Part shown: positions 31,750 through 40,097 of the stretch, piece by piece
Position numbering within the stretch: the stretch's first letter is position 1
Layout: each line of letters starts with the position of its first letter
Assembly (NCBI RefSeq): GCF_029846715.1
Contig: NZ_JARVWW010000002.1
Coordinates: 124,001 to 188,000 of the forward strand
Length of the DNA stretch: 64,000 nt
Reading direction: 5' to 3'
From: Bradyrhizobium nivariense
GTDB lineage: Bacteria > Pseudomonadota > Alphaproteobacteria > Rhizobiales > Xanthobacteraceae
Translations under genes and position numbers: made by a program
Notes under the pieces: generated by a model
What the model saw: only the letters and a program-made list of their open reading frames with translations
Database searches by the model: none
Told to the model about the DNA's origin: nothing

Positions 31750-32739
31750 ATGTCCACAAAGCTCGATCGCCGCCACTTCATCGCCGCCGGCAGCACTGCA
31801 CTCGCGATGCCTTTCGTCTCGCGCAGCGCCTCGGCGCAAGCTGCGTGGCCATCGCGGCAGATCCGCATGATTTGCAGCTATCCCGCCGGCGGACAGACCG
31901 ATTTGCTCGCACGCGCCTACGGCGAATTCATTTCCAAGCAGGTCGGAGAGACCGTCGTCGTCGAGAACAAGCCGGGCGCCTCGGGCGCGATCGGTACGGC
32001 GGAGGTCGCCCGCGCGGAGCCCGACGGCCACACCATGCTGTGCTCGATCTCGACCACCTACATCATGAACCGCCTGGTGATGAAGAATCCGGGCTACGAC
32101 ATGGACAAGGATCTGACGCTCGTCAGCGTCATTCCGGGCGCGGGGCTGCTGCTGGTGGCGAACCCCAAGACCGGCGTCAAGACGCTGGAGGATTTTGTCG
32201 CCTTCGCGCGCAAGAGCGGCAAGGTCAACTTCGGCACCTATAGCGCGGGCTCGGCTCCGCACATGACGATCCACGAGCTCAACAAGCAGTACGGCCTCTC
32301 GATGGAGCCGGTCCACTACCGCGGCGAAGCCCCGATGTGGACGGGCATGCTGGAGGGCACGCTCGATGCGGCGATGGGCAGCTTCACTGCTGCGCAGTCG
32401 GTGCTGCAAAGCGACCGCGGCACCGTGTTCGCGGTACATTCGAAGAAGGTCGATGCGATCCCGAACGTGAAGACGTTGCCCGAACAGGGCGCGACGTCGA
32501 AGTTCTTCACCGTCAGCGGCTTCACCGGCTGGGCCGTGCCAAAGGCGACGCCGCAACCGGTCGTCGACCGCCTGGCGGAGCTTTGCGTTGCCGCCAACAG
32601 CGATCCGAAGGTGAAGGACGTCCTCGCGACCTTCGTGCTCGAACCCGCGATCGGCTTCAAGGATACCAATGCGTTGTATCAGCGCGAGTTGCCGATTTGG
32701 CTCGAGAGCGCGCGGTTTCTTGGCTTGGAGCCGGCCTGA
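31750..32739 (+). CDS. Tripartite tricarboxylate transporter-type (Bug) solute-binding protein
   Basis: A 329-residue Tat-exported protein (KLDRRHFIAAGSTALAMPFVSRSASA). Family signatures: WPSRQIRMICSYPAGGQTDLLAR, VVVENKPGASGAIGTAEVARAEPDG, and VPKATPQPVVDRLAEL. Bug receptors bind carboxylates or amides and usually exist in far greater number than their TctAB permeases; none is present here. The ligand is unknown. GGAGA precedes the start. It stands alone between the FUSC remnant and a small membrane protein. Confidence 0.93.
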   Translation: MSTKLDRRHFIAAGSTALAMPFVSRSASAQAAWPSRQIRMICSYPAGGQTDLLARAYGEFISKQVGETVVVENKPGASGAIGTAEVARAEPDGHTMLCSISTTYIMNRLVMKNPGYDMDKDLTLVSVIPGAGLLLVANPKTGVKTLEDFVAFARKSGKVNFGTYSAGSAPHMTIHELNKQYGLSMEPVHYRGEAPMWTGMLEGTLDAAMGSFTAAQSVLQSDRGTVFAVHSKKVDAIPNVKTLPEQGATSKFFTVSGFTGWAVPKATPQPVVDRLAELCVAANSDPKVKDVLATFVLEPAIGFKDTNALYQRELPIWLESARFLGLEPA

Positions 32740-32779
32740 ACCTCGAGGGATGCCGCCGGGCGCGCCCCTGCGCCGCCCG

Positions 32780-33304
32780 GTGTCCGACCAAAGCCTAGTG
32801 TCGGAAAACGCATTTTCCCGCTACGATTTTGCGGCGCTGGCGAAAGATTTCACCGCGCGGACGAGAAAGGCCGCTCGCATGACACCGGATGGCGTCGCCG
32901 TAGCCGTCATGATCATCCTGCTGTTTCCGATGGGCTATTTCACGCTGGCTTCGCCCGCTTTCCTGCTGGTGAAGCTGGACATCAAGCCCGTCGCTCAGTT
33001 GCTGCGCGGAATGTTCAATGCCCATTTTCTGGTGATGCGCGTTGCCGGGATCGTCGGAACGGCAGCGTTCCTGCTCGACGGTCGCCTGGTCGCCGCGATC
33101 GGCGTCGGCCTGATTGCAGCCCTGGCGATCTGCGGACGTCGCTGGTTCATGCCGCGGATGGACGACCAGCTCAGCGCGAGTGACGCGGGCGATACCGAAG
33201 CCCCGCGTCGGCTGCGACGGCTGCATTGGAGCGGGATGCTGGGTAACGCGGTCCTGCTCGTCGCTCTCCTGGCCAGCATTCCCTACATCGCCATATCGGC
33301 GTGA
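32780..33304 (+). CDS. Small membrane protein, unknown
   Basis: About 174 residues with four hydrophobic segments: VAVAVMIILLFPMGYFTL, an amphipathic LLRGMFNAHFLVMRVAGIVGTAAFL, LVAAIGVGLIAALAICG and MLGNAVLLVALLASIPYIAI. The second half has a charged loop (DDQLSASDAGDTEAPRRLRRLH). The pattern resembles a DUF4149/DoxX-like four-helix protein but I cannot assign a family. The start is uncertain: GTG at 32780 (SDQSLVSENAF) fits best, with Met at 32750 and 32879 also in frame. Confidence 0.6.
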   Translation: MSDQSLVSENAFSRYDFAALAKDFTARTRKAARMTPDGVAVAVMIILLFPMGYFTLASPAFLLVKLDIKPVAQLLRGMFNAHFLVMRVAGIVGTAAFLLDGRLVAAIGVGLIAALAICGRRWFMPRMDDQLSASDAGDTEAPRRLRRLHWSGMLGNAVLLVALLASIPYIAISA

Positions 33305-33338
33305 GAGAGTCGACGGCCGGCCGCTGGCTGGCGTCGGC

Positions 33339-34307
33339 CTAATGCTCGCCCAAGGCCGCAGCACCCTGCTGCGCCTTGTGGATCGAGGACGGCACCACGC
33401 CGAAATATTTCCGGAACACCCGGCTGAAATGCGACGAGCTGGAGAAGCCCCAGGAGAACGCGACGTCGGTGATGGTCTTGCCGGCGTGGGTCTCGAGCTC
33501 CTGGCGGCAGTTCTGAAGACGCGCCTGCCAGATGTAGTCGCTCACCGTGGTGCCGCGCTCCGAGAACAGCATGTGCAGATAACGCTTGGAGCAGCCGAGC
33601 TCGGCAGAGATCTGGTCGATGCACAGATCCGGATCGCGCAAATGCTCGCGGATGAAGAACTGCGCGCGCACATACGTCGCTTCGGGGCCGACGCGATCGA
33701 GCATCGTGTCCGCCTCGCGCAGCGGCAGCAGCAGGAGGTCGATCAGCGAATCGGCGACGCCGACCGCACTGTTCGCCGACAGCTTGGCCGCCTCGTCGAA
33801 GGTCGCATGGACGAAATCGTGGGCGATCCGCCCCGTCCCGGTGCGTGACGTCAATTTGCAGGCGGGCATTCGCTGCGACGGGAATCCGCGGTCGCGCAGC
33901 AGCGCCTTCGGCACGATCACCACGTCGTGGCGCGTGAAAGCGGGGCTGATGATCGAATGCGGGCAGGAGACGTCGTAGGCGAGGATGTCGCCCGGGTTCA
34001 GCTCGATGTGGCGGCCTTCCTGCTCGAAATAGGACACGCCGTAAGTCTGGAAGTGGATCTTGATATACGGGTGTTCATTGGCCTTGGCGCGCGCCAGCGT
34101 GTGCGCGATGCGATGCTGGCTGACCTCGATCTGGCAGAGCTTCAGGCGCGAGACGCTGGTGTAATCGATGCGGCCTTCGAGCGAAGACGCTTCCAGCGGA
34201 TCGACGTCGAAATGCCCACACAGGCTCGTCAACCCGTCGATCCAGCTTTGGATCTGCCGCTTCGGCGTCATTCCCGTCGTCGAGAGCGTGTGAATGGTGT
34301 CGGACAT
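33339..34307 (-). CDS. AraC-family transcriptional regulator, divergent from xoxF
   Basis: A 322-residue regulator with an AraC_binding_2-type N-terminal domain (ILAYDVSCPHSIISPAF) and a C-terminal double helix-turn-helix: CIDQISAELGCSKRYLHMLFSE and TITDVAFSWGFSSSSHFSRVFRKYFG, the AraC signature. It is divergent from xoxF with 511 bp between. It probably controls xoxF-xoxG-frmA-gfa in response to methanol, formaldehyde or lanthanide; that link is inference from position. A perfect inverted repeat in the intergenic region is a candidate binding site. Confidence 0.9.
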   Translation of the reverse strand: MSDTIHTLSTTGMTPKRQIQSWIDGLTSLCGHFDVDPLEASSLEGRIDYTSVSRLKLCQIEVSQHRIAHTLARAKANEHPYIKIHFQTYGVSYFEQEGRHIELNPGDILAYDVSCPHSIISPAFTRHDVVIVPKALLRDRGFPSQRMPACKLTSRTGTGRIAHDFVHATFDEAAKLSANSAVGVADSLIDLLLLPLREADTMLDRVGPEATYVRAQFFIREHLRDPDLCIDQISAELGCSKRYLHMLFSERGTTVSDYIWQARLQNCRQELETHAGKTITDVAFSWGFSSSSHFSRVFRKYFGVVPSSIHKAQQGAAALGEH

Positions 34308-34818
34308 TAATCCAGCCAGTGGTTTGATCCGGAGATTCGACGCGAATCGCGACCAGCGCTGCCGGAGCCCTCAGCCGTGATTGCGTGACGTTTACCTCGA
34401 TTTTGAGCGATCTTTTGGAACGAGAGCCACCGTTCCATTGCCACTCTTGAAAGTTAATCCTCCGCCTTAGTTGTAGCGCCGTCAAGCGGAACCTGAGCGT
34501 CGAAGACGGTCCCAAGCGATGCGGAAGCTGCTGAATTCGCTACTGCAAAATCAGAATCTTCGCGTCCGTGCGCTGTCAAGCAAACCAGCTTCTCTCTTGG
34601 GCAAGTTTCCCGATGACGAAGGCGTTACGGATTGCGGCAGGAACAACAAGAACGGGCCGCTCTGCACGTGGACCCGTGGCTCTCATCAGGAGGAGAAAAC
34701 ACCACAGCATCGTTTCTGGTCCCAACGTGACCGCCCTGCACGAGCAGACGCCGGACGAAAAGCCCGGCGATTAAGCAATGCTTCGGAAACAATAAACGAG
34801 ACCAATGGAGGAATGACT
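34308..34818. promoter_or_regulatory. Divergent promoter region of the AraC gene and xoxF
   Basis: About 510 bp without a convincing gene. A frame runs in phase into xoxF from 34519, but its residues before the signal peptide look random and xoxF has its own ribosome site (GGAGGA at 34807-34812). The length suggests a long 5' leader or several regulator sites. Confidence 0.6.
34417..34438. promoter_or_regulatory. Candidate operator, TGGAAC-N10-GTTCCA
   Basis: Perfect 6-bp arms separated by ten bases (one turn centre to centre plus arm length), 110 bp from the AraC-family gene start. A reasonable site for that regulator or another dimer. Confidence 0.4.
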
Positions 34819-36624
34819 ATGCGCAAGGTACTACTGGCGGCCTATCTTGGCTCCGCGGCGGCTCTCGCCGTCGGCAGCGCGTCGGCCAACGACGAAGTGC
34901 TCAAGATGTCGCAGAACCCGAAAGATTGGGTGATGCCGACGGGCGACTACGCCAATACCCGCTATTCCAAACTGAACCAGATCAACGCACAAAACGTAGG
35001 CAAGCTCCAGGTCGCCTGGACCTTCTCGACCGGCGTGCTGCGCGGTCACGAAGGCGGCCCGCTGATCATCGGCAACACGATGTACGTCCATACGCCGTTC
35101 CCGAACAAGGTCTACGCTATTGACCTTTCCAACGAGAACAAGATCATCTGGAAGTACGAGCCGAAGCAGGATCCGAACGTCATCCCGGTGATGTGCTGCG
35201 ATACGGTCAACCGCGGCCTGGCCTATGGCGATGGCAAGATCTTCCTGCATCAGGCCGACACCACACTCGTCGCGCTCGACGCCAAGAGCGGTCAGGTGGC
35301 ATGGACCGCGAAGAATGGCGACGCCAGCAAGGGCGAGACCGGCACTTCGGCGCCAATGGTCGTCAAGGACAAGGTGCTGGTCGGTATCTCCGGCGGCGAG
35401 TTCGGCGTACAAGCCCATATGTCGGCCTACGACATCAAGACCGGCAAGCTGGCATGGCGTGGATACTCGGAAGGGCCGGATGATCAGATTCTGGTCGACG
35501 CCGAGAAGACCACCGCGCTCGGCAAGCCGATCGGCAAGGACTCCAGCCTCAAGACCTGGCAAGGCGATCAGTGGAAGATCGGCGGCGGCGCCACCTGGGG
35601 CTGGATCTCCTACGATCCCGAGCTGAACCTCGTCTATTACGGCTCAGGCAACCCCTCGACCTGGAATCCGAAGCAGCGTCCCGGCGACAACAAATGGTCG
35701 ATGACGGTCTGGGCGCGTAACCCGGATACCGGCGTTGCCAAATGGGTCTATCAGATGACGCCCCACGACGAGTGGGACTATGACGGCGTCAACGAGATGA
35801 TCCTCTCGGATCAGCAGATCAACGGCCAGCCGCGCAAGCTGCTGACGCACTTCGATCGTAACGGCCTCGGCTATACGCTCGATCGCGCCAGCGGCGAGCT
35901 TCTGGTCGCCGAAAAGTACGATCCGAAGGTGAACTGGACCTCCGGCGTCGACATGGACAAGAACTCGCCGACCTACGGCCGCCCGAAGGTGCTCGACGCA
36001 GCTTCGACCGACAAGGCGGGCGAGGACCACAACGTGAAGGGCATCTGCCCGGCCGCGCTCGGCACCAAGGACGAGCAGCCGGCAGCCTACTCGCCGGACA
36101 CACAGCTGTTCTACGTTCCGACCAACCACGTCTGCATGGACTACGAACCGTTCAAGGTGAGCTACACCGCGGGCCAGCCCTATGTGGGCGCGACGCTCTC
36201 GATGTATCCGCCGCAGGGTGAAACCCACATGGGCAACTTCATCGCCTGGGACGGCAAGACCGGCAAGATCGTCTGGTCGAACAAGGAGCAGTTCTCGGTC
36301 TGGTCGGGTGCGCTCGCAACCGCGGGCAACGTGGTGTTCTACGGAACGCTCGAAGGCTACCTGAAGGCAGTCGACGCCAAGACCGGCAAGGAGCTCTACA
36401 AGTTCAAGACTCCCTCCGGCATCATCGGCAACGTCACCACCTATGAGAACGGCGGCAAGCAGTATGTCGCAGTGCTTTCCGGCGTGGGCGGCTGGGCCGG
36501 CATCGGTCTGGCGGCAGGTCTGACCGATCCGACCGCAGGTCTCGGCGCAGTCGGTGGCTACGCGGCGCTCAGCAACTACACGGCACTCGGCGGTACGCTG
36601 ACCGTGTTCTCGCTGCCCAACTAG
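34819..36624 (+). CDS. xoxF: Lanthanide-dependent methanol dehydrogenase XoxF (clade XoxF5-like)
   Basis: A 601-residue periplasmic quinoprotein (signal [23 protein letters not shown]). The vicinal disulfide C126-C127 ([11 protein letters not shown]) and eight propeller repeats are present. Catalytic Asp320 is followed by Asp322 ([12 protein letters not shown]), the hallmark of lanthanide coordination. It oxidises methanol, in vitro to formaldehyde or formate, passing electrons to XoxG. The start at 34819 is seven bases after GGAGGA; the Met two codons earlier is too close to it. xoxG, frmA and gfa follow on the same strand, joining methanol oxidation to formaldehyde detoxification. No mxaF or mxaI is present, so XoxF is the methanol enzyme here. 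Confidence 0.97.
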   Translation: MRKVLLAAYLGSAAALAVGSASANDEVLKMSQNPKDWVMPTGDYANTRYSKLNQINAQNVGKLQVAWTFSTGVLRGHEGGPLIIGNTMYVHTPFPNKVYAIDLSNENKIIWKYEPKQDPNVIPVMCCDTVNRGLAYGDGKIFLHQADTTLVALDAKSGQVAWTAKNGDASKGETGTSAPMVVKDKVLVGISGGEFGVQAHMSAYDIKTGKLAWRGYSEGPDDQILVDAEKTTALGKPIGKDSSLKTWQGDQWKIGGGATWGWISYDPELNLVYYGSGNPSTWNPKQRPGDNKWSMTVWARNPDTGVAKWVYQMTPHDEWDYDGVNEMILSDQQINGQPRKLLTHFDRNGLGYTLDRASGELLVAEKYDPKVNWTSGVDMDKNSPTYGRPKVLDAASTDKAGEDHNVKGICPAALGTKDEQPAAYSPDTQLFYVPTNHVCMDYEPFKVSYTAGQPYVGATLSMYPPQGETHMGNFIAWDGKTGKIVWSNKEQFSVWSGALATAGNVVFYGTLEGYLKAVDAKTGKELYKFKTPSGIIGNVTTYENGGKQYVAVLSGVGGWAGIGLAAGLTDPTAGLGAVGGYAALSNYTALGGTLTVFSLPN

Positions 36625-36641
36625 GCCCGTTCAGCATCGCT

Positions 36642-36671
36642 CCGGCGCGTGGATCAAACTCCACGCGCCGG
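36642..36671 (+). terminator. Strong hairpin between xoxF and xoxG
   Basis: CCGGCGCGTGG-ATCAAACT-CCACGCGCCGG, an 11-bp perfect stem starting 18 bp after the xoxF stop. It lacks a T-run. It may protect the xoxF 3' end so that xoxF mRNA exceeds xoxG, or act as a partial terminator. Confidence 0.6.
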
Positions 36672-36705
36672 CTCGTCTCACCGAATGCCTTCCGAGGAAA
36701 ATCTC

Positions 36706-37224
36706 TTGCGTAAAATCTGCTCTGCCATTGCTGCGATAGTCTTGGTCGCGTCCGGGGGAATTGCCGTCGCGGACGGCTCCGGTGACCCGACCGCCGTCAA
36801 GCAGACCGAAACCGGCGAATGGCTCGATAAGGAAGGCAACCCGACCTACAAGGTCACCGAGGGGTCCGTCGACTGGTACACCTATTCCGGATACCGCCGC
36901 TATCACTCGGACTGCCATGTGTGTCATGGCCCGGATGGAATGGGCTCGACCTACGCCCCGGCGTTGAAGGATTCGCTGAAGACGATGAGCTACGCCGATT
37001 TTCTCGGCGTCGTCGCCTCCGGCCGCAAGAATATCTCGACTGCCGCAGAGAACGTGATGCCGGCCTTCGGCGATAACCCGAACGTCGCCTGCTACATGGA
37101 CGATCTCTACGTCTACCTGCGCGCCCGCTCCGACGAGGCCTGGGGCCGCACACGACCCGGCAAACACGAGGACAAGAACGACGCCTACACCAAGAACGAA
37201 AACTCGTGCATGGGCAACAAGTGA
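36706..37224 (+). CDS. xoxG: Cytochrome c, XoxG-like, electron acceptor of XoxF
   Basis: A 172-residue periplasmic cytochrome c. The TTG start at 36706 is preferred because GAGGA lies seven bases upstream and gives a normal signal ([21 protein letters not shown]); ATG at 36685 is an alternative. The heme motif is CHVCH in [22 protein letters not shown], with Met ligand candidates in NVMPAF. Further Cys in [15 protein letters not shown] and ENSCMGNK may form a disulfide. Family position after xoxF fits XoxG, which carries electrons from XoxF to the terminal oxidase. Confidence 0.92.
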   Translation: MRKICSAIAAIVLVASGGIAVADGSGDPTAVKQTETGEWLDKEGNPTYKVTEGSVDWYTYSGYRRYHSDCHVCHGPDGMGSTYAPALKDSLKTMSYADFLGVVASGRKNISTAAENVMPAFGDNPNVACYMDDLYVYLRARSDEAWGRTRPGKHEDKNDAYTKNENSCMGNK

Positions 37225-37285
37225 ACGTTTGGAGTCCGACCGAGGCCTGGTTCTTGGCGCCCTGCGAGAATTTGAGGAGTTTACG

Positions 37286-38395
37286 ATGAAGACACGTGCC
37301 GCCGTCGCTTTCGAAGCCAAGAAGCCGCTCGAGATCGTCGAAGTCGATCTGGAAGGACCGAAGGTCGGTGAAGTCCTGGTCGAGATCAAGGCGACTGGCA
37401 TCTGCCATACCGACGCCTACACGCTCGACGGCTTCGACAGCGAAGGAATCTTCCCGTCGATCCTGGGCCATGAGGGCGCGGGCATCATCCGCGAGATCGG
37501 CCCTGGCGTGACCTCGGTGAAACCGGGCGACCACGTCATCCCGCTCTACACGCCGGAATGCCGGCAGTGCAAAAGCTGCCTCAGCCAGAAGACCAATCTC
37601 TGCACTGCGATCCGCGCGACGCAAGGCAAGGGCGTGATGCCCGACGGCACCAGCCGCTTCTCCTACAAGGGCAAGCCGATCTACCACTACATGGGCTGCT
37701 CGACCTTCTCGAACTTCACCGTGCTGCCGGAGATCGCCGTCGCCAAGATCCGCGAGGACGCGCCGTTCGACAAGAGCTGCTACATCGGCTGCGGCGTCAC
37801 CACCGGCGTCGGCGCCGTCGTCAATACCGCCAAGGTCGAGCCGGGATCCAACGTGGTCGTGTTCGGCCTCGGCGGCATCGGCCTCAACGTGATCCAGGGC
37901 GCCAATATGGCTGGCGCGGACAAGATCATCGGCGTCGACATCAACGATTCCAAGGAGGAATGGGGACGCCGGTTCGGCATGACCGATTTCGTCAATCCCA
38001 AGAAGATCACCGGCGACATCGTCCCGCATCTCGTGACCCTGACCGACGGCGGCGCCGACTACACTTTCGACTGCACCGGCAACACCACGGTGATGCGCCA
38101 GGCGCTGGAAGCCTGCCACCGCGGCTGGGGCACCTCGATCATCATCGGCGTTGCCGAATCCGGCAAGGAGATCGCCACCCGCCCGTTCCAGCTCGTCACC
38201 GGGCGCAACTGGCGGGGCACCGCCTTCGGCGGCGCGCGCGGCCGCACCGACGTGCCGAAGATCGTCGACTGGTACATGAACGGAAAGATCCAGATCGACC
38301 CGATGATCACCCACACGCTCAAGCTCGAAGACATCAACAAAGGCTTCGAGCTGATGCATGAGGGCAAATCCATCCGTTCAGTCGTCGTGTTCTAG
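37286..38395 (+). CDS. frmA: S-(hydroxymethyl)glutathione dehydrogenase (class III alcohol dehydrogenase)
   Basis: A 369-residue cytoplasmic zinc enzyme (called flhA or adhC elsewhere) that oxidises S-hydroxymethylglutathione with NAD and also reduces S-nitrosoglutathione. Catalytic zinc ligands lie in [12 protein letters not shown] and [13 protein letters not shown]; the structural zinc loop is [17 protein letters not shown]. The NAD site is [15 protein letters not shown]. Length and sequence are typical. It follows xoxG by 61 bp. Together with Gfa and FghA (at 11620) it completes formaldehyde to formate. Confidence 0.97.
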   Translation: MKTRAAVAFEAKKPLEIVEVDLEGPKVGEVLVEIKATGICHTDAYTLDGFDSEGIFPSILGHEGAGIIREIGPGVTSVKPGDHVIPLYTPECRQCKSCLSQKTNLCTAIRATQGKGVMPDGTSRFSYKGKPIYHYMGCSTFSNFTVLPEIAVAKIREDAPFDKSCYIGCGVTTGVGAVVNTAKVEPGSNVVVFGLGGIGLNVIQGANMAGADKIIGVDINDSKEEWGRRFGMTDFVNPKKITGDIVPHLVTLTDGGADYTFDCTGNTTVMRQALEACHRGWGTSIIIGVAESGKEIATRPFQLVTGRNWRGTAFGGARGRTDVPKIVDWYMNGKIQIDPMITHTLKLEDINKGFELMHEGKSIRSVVVF

Positions 38396-38429
38396 TTCGA
38401 AAAGCGTCACCCCCAAGGAGGATCGACCC

Positions 38430-38993
38430 ATGACTGTTGCACTCCATCCCTCGATCGATAACGGCATCAAACAGGGCAGCGGCAGCTTCGCCGGCGGCAC
38501 GCTCGTATGCAAATGCAAGGACCACCAGGTCAAGGTCGCCGTCAAGGGCGACGTCGCGCACAACCACGCCTGTGGCTGCACCAAGTGCTGGAAGCCGCAG
38601 GGCGCGAATTTCTCCGTCGTCGCCGTGGTACCGCGCCAGAACGTCACCGTGCTCGAGAACGGCGACAAGCTCCAGATCGTCGATCCGTCGGCGGTGATCC
38701 AGCGCCACGCCTGCAAGGCCTGCGGCACGCACATGTACGGCCGCATCGAGAACAAGGACCACCCGTTCTACGGCCTCGACTTCATCCACCCCGAACTGTT
38801 CCAGGAACAGGGTTCGCAGGCGCCGCAATTCGCCGCCTTCGTCTCCTCGGTGATCGAATCGGGCGTGAAGCCGGAGCAGATGGGCGGAATACGGGCTCGG
38901 TTCAAGGAGCTTGGACTTGAGCCCTATGACTGCCTGTCGCCGGCACTGATGGACGCCATCGCCACCCACGTGGCGAAGGCCAAAGCCGCTTGA
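38430..38993 (+). CDS. gfa: S-(hydroxymethyl)glutathione synthase (glutathione-dependent formaldehyde-activating enzyme)
   Basis: A 187-residue zinc protein that promotes the condensation of formaldehyde with glutathione. It has the Gfa zinc cysteines: [31 protein letters not shown] and [15 protein letters not shown] strong AAGGAGG ribosome site precedes the start. It is 34 bp after frmA, so the two are cotranscribed; together they form the entry and oxidation steps for formaldehyde released by XoxF. Confidence 0.96.
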   Translation: MTVALHPSIDNGIKQGSGSFAGGTLVCKCKDHQVKVAVKGDVAHNHACGCTKCWKPQGANFSVVAVVPRQNVTVLENGDKLQIVDPSAVIQRHACKACGTHMYGRIENKDHPFYGLDFIHPELFQEQGSQAPQFAAFVSSVIESGVKPEQMGGIRARFKELGLEPYDCLSPALMDAIATHVAKAKAA

Positions 38994-39643
38994 GCAAGGC
39001 CGCCTGACATTTGCCGCGCCCCGTCCGCTCGTTGGTTTCCACCACCGCCAGCGAGCCGGACGGGGCCGGCCCCGGGACGATCGCGGCGATGCCGCCGCTT
39101 CTCCACTTCTGCGTATGCGAGGGCCGTCAGCTCCCTCAGTCTTGGTCTCTGAATGACAACGCAGGGCCGCCGGCTTCCTGCTTGACGTCCGCGGCGCTTG
39201 CGTTTCTCCCTCCCTCGACTGAGGCATCCTGCTTCGTCCGCACAGTTCTTTCTGGCGGACGAAGCTTTTTTCATTGTGCCCATTTCGGGAGGCGCGCGGC
39301 GTATGCGGCGCCCTGCTTTTGACAAACCTTCGTTGCAATCTTTTCCCGTCGAGAACAGCTGACTAGAGAACAGCTGATCAGAAGAACACTTGGCTGTGAA
39401 CGCCGGACCGAGGCGATCTCTGCTACGATCGCATCGTGACGATGCCGCGCGAAATTCAATAATCAAGAACAGGACGGGAGGTATCGAGCACACCCGGACA
39501 TGACATTCGCATTCCTGCTTCCTGCCGGGATCTGCCCGCGCGGGATGACGGCTGGAATACGACGAGACGACGCAGCGGGCATTGCACCGACCGACGTCGG
39601 GAAAATTTGAAATCGGCAAGCTTATGAAGAGCGAGGGACGATC
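38994..39643. other. Intergenic, no gene seen
   Basis: About 650 bp separate gfa from the next operon. Frames on both strands have random-looking composition. It holds a bulged hairpin at 39022-39062 and a GAACAGCTGA direct repeat near 39352-39375. The end carries the ribosome site GCGAGGGA of the 2Fe-2S gene. Confidence 0.5.
39022..39062 (+). terminator. Possible terminator of the xoxF-gfa operon
   Basis: CGTCCGCTCGTTGG pairs with CCAGCGAGCCGGACG with one bulge and a 12-base loop, 28 bp after the gfa stop. No T-run follows. Confidence 0.4.
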
Positions 39644-40096
39644 ATGATCAAGGTGAAGATCAACGGCCAGGAACAGAGCTGGGACGGCGACCCGGATCTC
39701 CCGCTACTTTGGTTCCTGCGCGACGAGGCCGGGTTGACCGGCACCAAGTTCGGCTGCGGCCAGGCCCTGTGCGGCTCCTGCACCGTCATCGTCGAGAAGG
39801 AAGCCGTGCGCTCCTGCATCACGTCGATCAACGATGTCGCCGGCCGCGAGGTCACGACGATCGAGGGACTGCATCCGAACGGCGATCACCCGGTGCAGAA
39901 GGCTTGGCGTCAAGTCAACGTTCCCCAATGCGGCTTCTGCCAGACGGGCCAGATCATGCAGGCGGCTGCGCTCTTGATGGACAACCCAAAGCCGTCGCAC
40001 GACCAGATCCGCGAAGCGATGTCCGGTAACATCTGCCGCTGCGGCTGCTACCAGCGCATTGAGAACGCAGTCCATCTCGCATCGACGGGAGTGTGA
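39644..40096 (+). CDS. (2Fe-2S)-binding small subunit of a molybdenum hydroxylase, IorA-like
   Basis: A 150-residue two-cluster iron-sulfur protein. The plant-ferredoxin cluster is FGCGQALCGSCTVIVE; the second is bound by QCGFCQTGQIM and NICRCGCYQRI. It transfers electrons from the molybdopterin subunit encoded two bases downstream. The two-subunit layout (no separate FAD subunit) is that of isoquinoline 1-oxidoreductase or periplasmic aldehyde oxidases. Given its location after the formaldehyde genes, aldehyde oxidation is plausible but unproven. GCGAGGGA is the ribosome site. Confidence 0.93.
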   Translation: MIKVKINGQEQSWDGDPDLPLLWFLRDEAGLTGTKFGCGQALCGSCTVIVEKEAVRSCITSINDVAGREVTTIEGLHPNGDHPVQKAWRQVNVPQCGFCQTGQIMQAAALLMDNPKPSHDQIREAMSGNICRCGCYQRIENAVHLASTGV

Positions 40097-40097
40097 C

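Noticed and set aside
38994..39643. Possible small genes in the gap after gfa
   Set aside because: Frames on both strands lack ribosome sites and recognisable motifs.
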